This document shows positions 37,144-45,703 of a stretch of DNA of 64,000 nt, piece after piece; position 1 is the first letter of the stretch, and every line of letters starts with the position of its first letter. The translations under genes were made by a program, and so were the position numbers. The notes under the pieces were generated by a model, which did not search any database, was not told the origin of the DNA, and saw only the letters and a program-made list of their open reading frames with translations. Location: NCBI RefSeq assembly GCF_026410305.1, contig NZ_JAPMLQ010000010.1, forward strand, positions 1-64,000, in the 5' to 3' direction. This DNA comes from Sulfitobacter sp. F26204 (GTDB taxonomy: Bacteria > Pseudomonadota > Alphaproteobacteria > Rhodobacterales > Rhodobacteraceae).

Positions 37144-37734
37144 TCAAAACAGTTTCACTTGTGTTCCTACTTCAGCCAAAGCGAACAATTCTTTGATATG
37201 TTCATTGTAAAGACCGATGCATCCATTCGACGATTGGCGGCCAATTTTCCGCGTGTCCCCTGTTCCGTGGACGCGATAATATTGCCATGAAAGATAGAGC
37301 GCATGCGTGCCCAAGGGGTTGTCTGGACCCGGTGGAAAATAATCCGGCCAATCAGGATTGCGGATTTTCATCGAAGGGGTGGGACGCCAGCTCGGCCCTT
37401 CCACTTTCTTGATAACGCTGGTGTATCCCCGTTTTGTCAGTTCTTCAGATTCTGGAACGCTGGATGGATAGAGCTTATAGACGCTTTCATCCTCTGACCA
37501 ATATTGCACCGCTCGGGAATCGATGTCGCACAGGATTGCTCCGTTATTTAGATTATCGAAGTGATCCCTCCAGTTTGAGGTGCTGAAAGATGAAATATTG
37601 CGGCGCACTGGTGGTGAAGCAAGTGGTGCTGTGGTTTGCGCGGTCGCAACGCCTGTTCCTAGGAACACCCCACTTGCGGCCGCACCGAGCAGTGCCCCAC
37701 GACGTGAAATAGATGAGTCTTTGATTAGCTTCAT
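37144..37734 (-). CDS. L,D-transpeptidase (YkuD) 2
   Basis: A 196-residue exported protein: Tat-like signal with ISRRGALLGAAASG. The catalytic region is HGTGDTRKIGRQSSNGCIGL. GAAGGA upstream fixes the ATG at 37734; the frame extends back to 37917 without support. It begins the tandem pair with the gene at 36492. The product crosslinks peptidoglycan without a pentapeptide donor. Confidence 0.92.
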   Translation of the reverse strand: MKLIKDSSISRRGALLGAAASGVFLGTGVATAQTTAPLASPPVRRNISSFSTSNWRDHFDNLNNGAILCDIDSRAVQYWSEDESVYKLYPSSVPESEELTKRGYTSVIKKVEGPSWRPTPSMKIRNPDWPDYFPPGPDNPLGTHALYLSWQYYRVHGTGDTRKIGRQSSNGCIGLYNEHIKELFALAEVGTQVKLF

Positions 37735-38099
37735 GATGAATCCTTCGCTCTTGCCTGTTTTCGTTGGTTTACAACCTTCACCCACTGGAGCTTCAAACGA
37801 ATAAATGTCACAAAAACGTGAGGTGAAGGACGAACGAAGTTCCATCATGATAGTAAAATCTACGTCGCGTAGGGCACAGTCCAGCCAATCACATTTAACG
37901 TATGCTCCTGTTCTCATGAAAATTGGGCAGGAAAGTCAGCTTTTTGTTTTGCGAGGCAACGGTAGAAAAGGCGACCCTTAAAAGATGGCTTGTATAGGTT
38001 GCTCTGATCCTAAATTGGTTGTTCAATAAGGAGCGCAGGGAGTGCGGCTCCCCAACCCCATTTTCAAGAAACAATACGACATTGATAGGAACGGTAAGA
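37735..38099. other. Divergent gap between L,D-transpeptidase 2 and a small lipoprotein
   Basis: About 365 bp separate two divergent genes, so both promoters should lie here. No MerR-type 19-bp promoter was found. The longer frames seen in both directions have no recognisable domain. Confidence 0.5.
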
Positions 38100-38384
38100 A
38101 TGAAATTTAGCATGAGTGGTCTTGGTTTTGCGATACTGGCGCTCGGAGGGTGCGCTGATTTTAGCGGCCAAACAGGCACCTCAACTGAAGGCTTCATCAA
38201 AGAACTGCCCGAAGGTGTTCTGGAAATAGCAGCGCCGTTCCAAGATTTGAACGCCGTCAGGATCGAGCCGACAGACGGATGCTTCGTTTATCGCTATGTT
38301 GGTCCTGTTGAGACGACGTACTTGCCTCTAAGATCGAAAAGGGGCAACCCAATTTGTACCAGAGAGCCAGGTGCTACGGGTTAA
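38100..38384 (+). CDS. Small lipoprotein with DGCFVYRY motif
   Basis: A 94-residue predicted lipoprotein (lipobox LALGGC, Cys near residue 18). The mature part has EPTDGCFVYRYVGPVETTYLPL and a final conserved Cys in NPICTREPG; two cysteines could form a disulfide. The function is unknown. A decayed partial copy of the same gene lies at 44728-44820 next to L,D-transpeptidase 3, which suggests an ancestral lipoprotein/transpeptidase pair was duplicated. Confidence 0.78.
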   Translation: MKFSMSGLGFAILALGGCADFSGQTGTSTEGFIKELPEGVLEIAAPFQDLNAVRIEPTDGCFVYRYVGPVETTYLPLRSKRGNPICTREPGATG

Positions 38385-38502
38385 CTCAATTTACAACGAA
38401 TGAATGCGTTGACGTGGGACTTTGTTCGCTTGGACAGACAGTAGGCTGACCGGCTGAATAGTGCTGCGCGGGTTCGGTGTTTGGGTGTATTGTGCGAAAG
38501 CA

Positions 38503-39858
38503 TCACAGCGAAAGCTGAGATAAGTTCAACGACACTTTTGGCAACCAAATGACCAATGTGGGAAACAGCACGACGAGCACAAGAAGGACGACTTCCAATA
38601 TGACAAGTGGGATTGCACCACGGTAAATATCAGCAAGAACGACACTAGGCGGGGCGGTCATTTTGGCAAAGAACAATGCGTACCCGAAAGGTGGCGTGAG
38701 GAATGATGTTTGCAATGTTAGCGCGATCAATGCACCCAGCCACACGGTCGCCGCATAGGCCGAGCCGACGTGATCAGAAAAATCGAGCTGTTGAAATATA
38801 GGCAAGAAAATCGGTAGGAAAACCAGAAGGATTTCCATCCAATCAAATACAAACCCAAGTACCAGAACCAAACCTAGAAGGAGGCCAAGCGTTTGCCATC
38901 GATTGAGATTGAAACCAGTGATCCAACTGAACAAAACGTCTGGACCTCCCACTAAGTGAAAACTCAATGAAAACACTGTCGCCCCGACAACAATAAAGAA
39001 CACCATCGCAGTCAAAGTTCCTGTTCGCATGATGGCATTGTGGAGCATCGCCAGGCTGAGCTGCCCTCGGACAGCTACCAGCAACAATGATCCAAACACG
39101 CCAATTCCCGCCGCTTCGGAGAGGGTCGCTACACCTGAGACAATGCTCCAAGGGATGGAGGCAATAACGGCAAGTGCTGCGATCATCGACAGGTATTGGG
39201 GTTTTTCCGTTCCTTCGGGGATTGGGCCTCCGTCATCCTTGGCTCTGATGGTAGCTATGAAATAGATCGAGAACAGGATCACCAGCAGCAGCACAGGAAT
39301 AACCATGGACATGTACATCACGCTGATCCTGAGCCGGAAAAGAGTCGCGACGAAAAACAACATGATTGCAGGTGGAAATATGACGCCGAGTGCTCCAGAT
39401 GCGGCAACTGCACCCCCCGCAGCGCGAGGAGAATATCCAGCATTCAGCATCGGGTGATAGGCAACCAGCGCAACTGTGATGACGGACGCCCCAATGACCC
39501 CCGCAGCTGGTGCAAGTATCAAGCCAACCAGCAATGTAGCGATTGCGTATCTTCCCCGAAGACCGCGCAACATATGACCCAGTGTGTGAAAAATGGTTGA
39601 TGCGATGCCGCTGCCGTTGAGCACCATTCCCAAAAGTATCAGCAATGGCACGCTCGTGAACTGAACGCCCTCATTGGTCAGCGTACCCCGAACCCGCAAA
39701 TAATAGAGGCCCAAGTGCTGGAAATCGGTAAGGCCCATCATGGCAGCTGCAAAAAACCCAAGTATCCCGGTTCCGGTCAAAACCAGTGCGACAGGAAAAC
39801 CAGAAAAGACCCCACCAGCCATGATCAGCAGCATTCCGACTGTGACAATTTCAACCAT
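38503..39858 (-). CDS. TRAP transporter large permease (DctM)
   Basis: A 451-residue membrane protein with about 12 segments typical of the DctM subunit. Features include FTSVPLLILLGMVLNGSG, GVIGASVITVALVAYHPM, GVIFPPAIMLFF and LTPPFGYALFF. It imports carboxylate-like solutes using the Na+ gradient. Its start overlaps the DctQ stop by 1 nt (TGATG). The substrate-binding protein DctP is not found in the window, so the substrate is unknown. Confidence 0.92.
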   Translation of the reverse strand: MVEIVTVGMLLIMAGGVFSGFPVALVLTGTGILGFFAAAMMGLTDFQHLGLYYLRVRGTLTNEGVQFTSVPLLILLGMVLNGSGIASTIFHTLGHMLRGLRGRYAIATLLVGLILAPAAGVIGASVITVALVAYHPMLNAGYSPRAAGGAVAASGALGVIFPPAIMLFFVATLFRLRISVMYMSMVIPVLLLVILFSIYFIATIRAKDDGGPIPEGTEKPQYLSMIAALAVIASIPWSIVSGVATLSEAAGIGVFGSLLLVAVRGQLSLAMLHNAIMRTGTLTAMVFFIVVGATVFSLSFHLVGGPDVLFSWITGFNLNRWQTLGLLLGLVLVLGFVFDWMEILLVFLPIFLPIFQQLDFSDHVGSAYAATVWLGALIALTLQTSFLTPPFGYALFFAKMTAPPSVVLADIYRGAIPLVILEVVLLVLVVLFPTLVIWLPKVSLNLSQLSL

Positions 39859-40394
39859 CACGTTAAAGGCCCATTTTGTTCCACGGGTGCGGCGAAATCG
39901 CGCGTTCCCCGCAGAAAGGCGATGTTGCGGGCGATAACAACAACGCCAGACAAACCAAGAAGTATCGGTCCGAACACGCCCGCAAGTCGCGACATCCACA
40001 CATCAACATCTGCATATTGAGTGGTGCGCATCAGACCATCCCAGCCATAGAAGCTGAGCACCCCACTGAGAGGTATTAGGATTAAAACACAGCCAACCAA
40101 CTCGATTTTCGCCTGTGTCTGGCTGGACCAATGCCGACGAAAAACATCGACCCTAACATGACCGTCTTGCAGATATGTGAAGCCAAACAGCATGAAAATC
40201 ATAACGAACAGGAGCGATGTCGACATATCCGGCAGGATAGAAGAGACGCCAATTTTTAGTTTTCTGTCAAGAATCTGAAGTATGCTAAACAGCGCAATCG
40301 GAACGACGGTCGCCCACGCAGCAATGACCGACATGCTATTGATCAAACGCTCCAAGCCATTGACCGCTCGCATGCCGGGCCCATCTGGTGTCAT
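39858..40394 (-). CDS. TRAP transporter small permease (DctQ)
   Basis: About 178 residues with four membrane segments, including LLFVMIFMLFGFTYLQDGHVRVDVF, which carries the DctQ motif (D/HVRVDVF). It pairs with DctM in a TRAP transporter. The ATG at 40394 (MTPDGPGMRAV) is preferred; the frame begins further upstream at 40514, inside the CDF-like gene. The 41-bp gap to the CDF-like gene suggests they share a transcript. Confidence 0.88.
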   Translation of the reverse strand: MTPDGPGMRAVNGLERLINSMSVIAAWATVVPIALFSILQILDRKLKIGVSSILPDMSTSLLFVMIFMLFGFTYLQDGHVRVDVFRRHWSSQTQAKIELVGCVLILIPLSGVLSFYGWDGLMRTTQYADVDVWMSRLAGVFGPILLGLSGVVVIARNIAFLRGTRDFAAPVEQNGPLT

Positions 40395-40435
40395 TTCTAG
40401 GCCCGCCGCCTGATTTTCATCGTGTTTCAAGTTGG

Positions 40436-41350
40436 CTAATTCCCATAAATATTCATCTCGTCCTCTTCTCGGTCGGGCACTTCCATTTCGAGGGTGATAT
40501 GGGTGACACCACATTGAAGAAGCAAAACTGCTTCAATGCGGTCCCTGATTGCTTCCGCGCAGGACCAATCACCGCTGTTCACAACGACATGTGCATCAAT
40601 CGCCGTTTGGTGTCTGCCCATCTGCCAGAAATGGACATGATGCGTATCTGCCACGCCTTCGACAGCAAGGATGCGTTTGATTACATCGCCTGGAACAAGG
40701 GTGTCCGGGCGGCCGTCCGTAAAGGTCTGAAATGTGCGGATTTGGCTCTTGATCGACATATAGGTGAGGCAAATGACGATAATGACCCCTATCATGGGGT
40801 CCAGAATATTTGATTGATACAGCGTCACAGAAATACCAGTTCCAAAGACCGCGACGGGGACTGCGAGATTCATAAGGCTACTTGAAGAGGGCCATCTTTT
40901 GGGGTTCTTTTTCTTGTTTGCGAACAGCGCGATCGCCAAATTTGCTGTGGCCGACAACCCTCCGAGGATTACAATGAGGAAGCCGTTTGGCTTAACGGTA
41001 CGAAAAAACCGCTCGGTTCCTTCGTAGAACAGATACGCACCGATTAAGGTCACAGCTATATAGCCAATCAAGGTGGCGGTCGTCTCAACGCGCAAATAAT
41101 TTTCCGCAAGCCGTTTGTCTTCCTGTGGCTGACTAACTTTCCTTGCAACAGAAGAGGCAATCCTAGGAAGCACCATGGAAAGATTGTTCAGGGCATCAGC
41201 AAGGAGCGTGATGCTCCCCGCAGCGATACCACCAATCCCAAGCAGAAGACTCATCACGAGCCTTGCTACAAAAACCATGCGAAAACGCCAAGCAGAATGC
41301 CTGACCCTATCGCCTGACCCATTTGGCCATCGATCCTGAACACTTTCCAT
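40436..41350 (-). CDS. CDF-family paralogue lacking metal ligands
   Basis: A 304-residue CDF-fold protein. The cytoplasmic tail is well conserved (VEGVADTHHVHFWQMGRHQTAIDAHVVV), as in the canonical CDF at 47643. In TM2 it reads LLADALNNLSMVL instead of DAxHNxSD, so the final Asp is Met. In TM5 it reads SLMNLAVPVAV instead of LHNLSDA, so His and Asp are Met and Val. These four positions build the transport site in CDF proteins. The protein is therefore unlikely to carry metal by the normal route and may regulate a paralogue. A MerR-type promoter lies directly upstream; its -10 is only 6 bp from the ATG, so the message would be nearly leaderless or the true start is ATG at 41278. Confidence 0.8.
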   Translation of the reverse strand: MESVQDRWPNGSGDRVRHSAWRFRMVFVARLVMSLLLGIGGIAAGSITLLADALNNLSMVLPRIASSVARKVSQPQEDKRLAENYLRVETTATLIGYIAVTLIGAYLFYEGTERFFRTVKPNGFLIVILGGLSATANLAIALFANKKKNPKRWPSSSSLMNLAVPVAVFGTGISVTLYQSNILDPMIGVIIVICLTYMSIKSQIRTFQTFTDGRPDTLVPGDVIKRILAVEGVADTHHVHFWQMGRHQTAIDAHVVVNSGDWSCAEAIRDRIEAVLLLQCGVTHITLEMEVPDREEDEMNIYGN

Positions 41351-41356
41351 AGACCG

Positions 41357-41387
41357 AAGATAATTCCTACACCGATTGTAGGTTCAA
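41357..41387 (-). promoter_or_regulatory. MerR-type promoter (TTGAACCT family) before the CDF-like gene
   Basis: Minus strand: TTGAAC (41382-41387), 19-bp spacer with dyad CCTACA...TGTAGG, then TATCTT (41357-41362). It overlaps the last codon of the MerR gene. It belongs to the same set as the sites at 44602, 49576, 50164 and 60810. Confidence 0.8.
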
Positions 41388-41824
41388 GGGTTATTTTGCC
41401 CGCCGAAGGCCTCGTCAGATGTTGGGCAACCGGAGTATTCACGGAGACCCGCGAGAACTTTACAGGATACCACGTCGTCGCAATGGCACTTCACTATCAT
41501 CTGTTCCAACGCCCTTTTTTGATTGAGCAATAGCGACAAGTTCCGCTCCAATGCATCCAATTGCCGCTGAGCGACAATGGTTGCTGACTCGCAGGAACCC
41601 CGCATGCCGCTGGATAGCTCAAGCAGTTCGCGGATTGCTGCCAAGGAAAACCCGAACTGGCGGCTATGAAGAATAAATTCAAGTCGATCAATGTCGTCGA
41701 CATCGTATCGCCTTTGACCACCCTTCGTTCGCCTTGTTGGTTTGAGCAAACCCACCTGTTCGTAATACCTAATGGTTTGGACTTTACTTCCTGCACTGCG
41801 CGCAAGAGAGCCAATTCTTAGCAT
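41384..41824 (-). CDS. MerR-family regulator (Zn/Cd/Pb type) 1
   Basis: About 146 residues. The winged helix-turn-helix has IGSLARSAGSKVQTIRYYEQVGLL. The effector region has SCESATIVAQ and a cysteine/histidine-rich end KCHCDDVVSCKVL, as in ZntR/CadR/PbrR rather than CueR or MerR. ATG at 41824 is chosen because AGGGTG precedes it; GTG at 41833 is possible. It is a close paralogue of the regulator at 49626 and lies just upstream of a CDF-like gene with a matching operator. Confidence 0.9.
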   Translation of the reverse strand: MLRIGSLARSAGSKVQTIRYYEQVGLLKPTRRTKGGQRRYDVDDIDRLEFILHSRQFGFSLAAIRELLELSSGMRGSCESATIVAQRQLDALERNLSLLLNQKRALEQMIVKCHCDDVVSCKVLAGLREYSGCPTSDEAFGGQNNP

Positions 41825-41893
41825 AGAAAGCACCCTAGTTTTTTTGCTGCAAGGACAGAAGGGATTAGCCGAAGGTTAGCAATCCTCGTAACA

Positions 41894-44383
41894 TCATTTC
41901 AACCCTATCTCAGAGTAACGTACTGGAGAAAGCTCAGTCACACCAGCTGCTGCGGCGCGTGCAATGTCGGCGTCCAGTGACATTTGAATGTATTCTCCGC
42001 GGCGCCATAGCTCACTTTGATCACTGTAAAACTTGCTTAACGGATGACCGGATTGGCCAGTCGAAAGGATAAAAACTGAACTGTTCGGGTCTGAAAAGTC
42101 ATATATCCCCCGGTAGCTGGGCCCATGAATATTTAAGAATGGATCAGATCCAAACCCTTTGCTCAATCCGCGTGCAAGCGTGAAATCACCTCCAGACGTA
42201 CTCTGCCGGATATTTGTCAAAAAGCCAAAAAGAGGCGAAGATCCGAACGTTAAGTTGTCTTGTGCGGCCTGGTGTGCATCACCCCATCTCAGATTGGCCA
42301 GATCACGCCCATAGTTGTCTTCGATCCACTGCAGCGCGTCATCGAGGGCCTTGCTGGCCATTTGGTCACAGGTTTCTTGGGGGTCCGACTGAACCACATC
42401 ACACCACCTAGCTGCACCATCAATATCGCGAAACACTCTTTCAATAAACAGTGGTTCGATTTGCGTGAATTCGATAGACAAAGCTCCCAATTCATCCTTG
42501 ATAAGGCGGTCTTGAAGCGCTCGCATCCAGGCCGAGTAGATAAGTGGTTCTGGCAGATGCTCGTTCATATTGCCGTTCCAGTTGGCAAGTAGGTCCAGTG
42601 CAACTTTTCGCTTGCTGGACAAAGTCCCGGGAGGCGATGCTTCCTCGCTATACCAAAGGTTGGATGCAATGAGCGGAAGCAAAGCTCGTGCAGTTGGACT
42701 CACCGTATCAAGTTGGATTTCCATAAAACTTTGCCGTGTATGCACTTTTCGCGCCTCGAGAAGGGTTTTCAGGCGAGCAATGCGTTGCGTATCGCCCCAA
42801 GAATAAGACATCTGATCCGGGAAATCGCGATCAGTGACCTTGTTGTTTGTGTTTCCAATAATGCCGCTTGCGGGATTCATCGATCCGGGGTTGGCCTGAT
42901 AGCCCCGGTACCCATCCCACTGGTTTTGAGGCAACCATCCGGCTGCTGGCAATCTTCCCCTCCCGATACTGTTAGCCGCGCGATTGGGGAGGGCTCCGAT
43001 AGTTTTCATCGCAATTCGGCCAGCGTCTGCGAGTAAGAGGTTGTAGGAGGGTGCGACAAAAGCCTCACCCGCAGCGATTCCTGCTTCAATAGATTTTGCG
43101 CGCATCAAACGCAGTCCTGAGGTCATCGACGTATCGCGTGCCGACAAACCAGTCCAACTCAGCGATGCGATGTGACCCTCCGGTGTGATCGTCGAAAGAT
43201 CGAACTGATCCTGGGGGAGAATAGGCCCATTTTTGCTCCATCTTAATTGAAGTGTTACAGGCGACGCGCCTTTGATGTTCACGATAGACTTTCTAACGGA
43301 CAACGGTTCGTACCCTGTCGGTGTCAGCACCTCTTCTGCGTTATCCGGGTTCAACTTTTCGATCAGTACATCTTGATCATCCGCGAACGAAGCTGTGACC
43401 CCCCAGCCCAACGCGTTACTGCGCCCTGAAAGGATTAAAGGAATACCCGGAATCGTTGCTCCCATAACGGCTCCGGAGCTCAATTCCAACCTGGCCAGAT
43501 ACCATCTTGATGGCGCTGAAAAGGGTGTGTGGGGGTCGTTTGCAATCAAGGATTGACCGCCAGCGGTTCGCGAGGGAGCTGCGGCCCACGCGTTCGATGC
43601 CCCTGAAAAGCCTCGCCTTGCGATCGGCGAAATGGGGTCTTTGACCAGTCCAATGGCAATATCCGAGTTGTTTGGAGAGAGATTTGGGAAGAGGCTTGAA
43701 TACTCGGAAAATCCGATCACACCCGGCCCAGACGCGTCAGGCATAATGTCGAAAACGCTTTGCTGTGGAAGGGCTAGAGATAGCCTCGCCCTGAGAATAT
43801 CTGTTTGGAACTGTTCGGATTGCTGAAAAGCTACCAGTTTAAGTATCGCCAGGCTGTCGGCAGGTCTCCAAGGGGAAACATCACTGGGATAGAGGAAAAG
43901 CTCAGGGGCACCCCTTCCAAGTGCGCGTCTATTTATCTCTTTGATCCAAGCGTTTACCCCAGCGGAATATGATTCAAGCGCTGTGATCGTACTCTCTTCT
44001 TGATAAGATAAGGATTCAGCGGCAAGGTCAGCTAGGTTGAGCCTGCGCATAAGGTCATCGTAGCGTAGAGTTCGCTGGCCAAATACTTCCGATAACCTGC
44101 CCTGAGCTGTGCGGCGCTGAATCAACATCTGCCAAAGTCTGTCTTGTGCATGGGCAAATCCCAAACCAAAGAAAACATCGCGATCTGTCGATCCAAAGAC
44201 ATGAGGCACAGCCGTAGAGGTTCGCACGATTTCAAGGGGCTCCAACAGCCCCTCGACATCAAAACTGGCGGAATAGTCAGGAAGAGATCGGACGGCTAGC
44301 CAGTAGATCAACGCTATTGTTAGTATCAACAGGAGCAATAGGCCAAGAAACCCAAACATCAGCGCTCTGAATACGCGGATCAT
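41894..44383 (-). CDS. Penicillin acylase family N-terminal nucleophile hydrolase
   Basis: An 829-residue precursor with an N-terminal membrane anchor (residues 10-32). The alpha subunit has GLGFAHAQDRLWQM. The nucleophile is Ser263 in GFSGASNAWA, where the precursor is expected to cleave itself between Ala/Gly and Ser. The beta subunit has ANDPHTPFSAPS, then GNTNNKVTDRDFPDQ. Members hydrolyse beta-lactams or acyl-homoserine lactones. The substrate cannot be told from sequence. It belongs to a leftward unit that begins at a MerR-type promoter, so metal control is suspected. Confidence 0.9.
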   Translation of the reverse strand: MIRVFRALMFGFLGLLLLLILTIALIYWLAVRSLPDYSASFDVEGLLEPLEIVRTSTAVPHVFGSTDRDVFFGLGFAHAQDRLWQMLIQRRTAQGRLSEVFGQRTLRYDDLMRRLNLADLAAESLSYQEESTITALESYSAGVNAWIKEINRRALGRGAPELFLYPSDVSPWRPADSLAILKLVAFQQSEQFQTDILRARLSLALPQQSVFDIMPDASGPGVIGFSEYSSLFPNLSPNNSDIAIGLVKDPISPIARRGFSGASNAWAAAPSRTAGGQSLIANDPHTPFSAPSRWYLARLELSSGAVMGATIPGIPLILSGRSNALGWGVTASFADDQDVLIEKLNPDNAEEVLTPTGYEPLSVRKSIVNIKGASPVTLQLRWSKNGPILPQDQFDLSTITPEGHIASLSWTGLSARDTSMTSGLRLMRAKSIEAGIAAGEAFVAPSYNLLLADAGRIAMKTIGALPNRAANSIGRGRLPAAGWLPQNQWDGYRGYQANPGSMNPASGIIGNTNNKVTDRDFPDQMSYSWGDTQRIARLKTLLEARKVHTRQSFMEIQLDTVSPTARALLPLIASNLWYSEEASPPGTLSSKRKVALDLLANWNGNMNEHLPEPLIYSAWMRALQDRLIKDELGALSIEFTQIEPLFIERVFRDIDGAARWCDVVQSDPQETCDQMASKALDDALQWIEDNYGRDLANLRWGDAHQAAQDNLTFGSSPLFGFLTNIRQSTSGGDFTLARGLSKGFGSDPFLNIHGPSYRGIYDFSDPNSSVFILSTGQSGHPLSKFYSDQSELWRRGEYIQMSLDADIARAAAAGVTELSPVRYSEIGLK

Positions 44384-44408
44384 AGAGATAAGAACCCAGT
44401 GCTCTTGT

Positions 44409-44516
44409 TCATTTCTTGCGCCGATCCTTGATCATAAGAAAGCACCAAATAATTAAGGCTATGACGCTAATAAATGCAAACACACACATCGCCCATGCGA
44501 GGCCCATTGCAAGCAT
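44409..44516 (-). CDS. 35-aa membrane protein upstream of the acylase gene
   Basis: An ATG at 44516 opens a 35-residue product: one hydrophobic segment (about residues 5-28) followed by KDRRKK, giving a positive-inside anchor. It ends 25 bp before the acylase start. It is the first frame after the MerR-type promoter at 44602. No family is recognised. Its composition resembles other small membrane proteins at the edges of metal operons. Confidence 0.6.
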   Translation of the reverse strand: MLAMGLAWAMCVFAFISVIALIIWCFLMIKDRRKK

Positions 44517-44601
44517 GGAATCTCCGCTTGATGAGCCATCAAATACAAGAGGAAGTTGCACTTGATCGCCTCCTAGCCGCAACTACGCTCGGTCGAAACC
44601 A

Positions 44602-44632
44602 GTCATAAGACCTATGGCTGCTTTAGGTTCAA
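44602..44632 (-). promoter_or_regulatory. MerR-type promoter (TTGAACCT family) before the acylase unit
   Basis: Minus strand: TTGAAC (44627-44632), 19-bp spacer with the dyad CCTA...TAGG, then TATGAC (44602-44607). It matches the site family of the other Zn/Cd-type promoters, though the inner bases differ. Confidence 0.65.
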
Positions 44633-44727
44633 CTGCAGGATGATGAACTGTTTGTGATCGAGCTTCTTTGGATAAGAAAGCGGCCTCCTTTAAAGACATA
44701 AATGTTGTTTTGAGAGAGATTATGGAC

Positions 44728-44820
44728 GACTGCTGCTTCTATCGCCATGTCGGCCTTGTTGAGACGACATCATTGCCGCTGTGATCCGCTAACGGGTACC
44801 CAATTTGCACAAGGCAGCAA
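44728..44820 (+). pseudogene. Decayed copy of the small lipoprotein gene
   Basis: Translation gives D-CCFYRHVGLVETTSLPL, then a stop, then NGYPICTRQ, which aligns with the DGCFVYRYVGPVETTYLPL...NPICTRE end of the intact gene at 38100. The upstream half, including start and lipobox, is absent. It is therefore a 3' remnant. It lies 80 bp from the 3' end of L,D-transpeptidase 3. Confidence 0.75.
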
Positions 44821-44899
44821 AGGACACCCACAACTGGCTGATCCAGTCGACGATACGCAATTTAGTCCTTTTTGGTGTGGACAGTAGACCGCCGTTTGC

Positions 44900-45565
44900 T
44901 CAGCTCTGTGCTGAGACCCTGTCTTCAGGCGGATACAAGAACGCTGTCGATCCAGTGGATACCTGATCATAAAGCCCATTGATGTGAGCCATGACCATAC
45001 GCACACATCCTGAACTTGCGCGTCCTCCAATTGATTGTGGACTGGGTGTGCCGTGGATTCGCAAATACGTATCGCGATTGCCAACAAAAAGGTAAAGCGC
45101 CCGGGAACCCAGCGGATTGGTAGGCCCTGCATCCACCCCGTCGGCGACAGGACCGTAAACCGACGGTTCCCGCTCGATCATCGCAGGTGTAGGCGTCCAC
45201 GTTGGCCACTGGGTTTTTCGCCGGATCAAATATGTGCCTGGCTCGTATAGATTGCCCTTAGCAATCGCAACGCCATATCTCATCGCTGTTCCGTCGTTGC
45301 GGATATGATAGATATAGCGTGCGACGGCATCGACATGGATGTCACCCGGCGTAAGGCCATCGTTTGCCTGCACGAGCTGAGGAAGAAAACGCGGGTGAAA
45401 GCCCCACGGATTGGACGTAGAAGGATCATAGTTTGCAGGCGTTACCTGAGCATCCCAAGCCGCCCATTTCGATCTGTCAGATGTTGGCGCGGCCAGCGCT
45501 GCTTGAGGGATTGGTGCCGAAAACAAGGCAGCGGTTGAAAGGACAAAGTGGCGTCTGGTTAACAT
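44900..45565 (-). CDS. L,D-transpeptidase (YkuD) 3
   Basis: A 221-residue exported protein (TRRHFVLSTAALF signal). The YkuD catalytic motif is HGTPSPQSIGGRASSGCVRM. AGGAGG 9 bp upstream fixes the ATG. It is a close paralogue of transpeptidase 1 (shared WTPTPxMxxREPxxYGP and NPLGxRALYLF). The IS256 element lies 138 bp upstream and may separate it from its original regulatory region. Confidence 0.94.
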   Translation of the reverse strand: MLTRRHFVLSTAALFSAPIPQAALAAPTSDRSKWAAWDAQVTPANYDPSTSNPWGFHPRFLPQLVQANDGLTPGDIHVDAVARYIYHIRNDGTAMRYGVAIAKGNLYEPGTYLIRRKTQWPTWTPTPAMIEREPSVYGPVADGVDAGPTNPLGSRALYLFVGNRDTYLRIHGTPSPQSIGGRASSGCVRMVMAHINGLYDQVSTGSTAFLYPPEDRVSAQS

Positions 45566-45703
45566 AACAATGTAACCTCCTAGTTAGAGTAATGGGAAAA
45601 CATATGTCAGTGACCGGGTGTAATTCCAAGCAGAACCAATCACATGTTCGTGCGAAGGCTATGGTCGCAACCTCCCGTATCCTGTTTAAAGTTCCTTGGA
45701 GAT

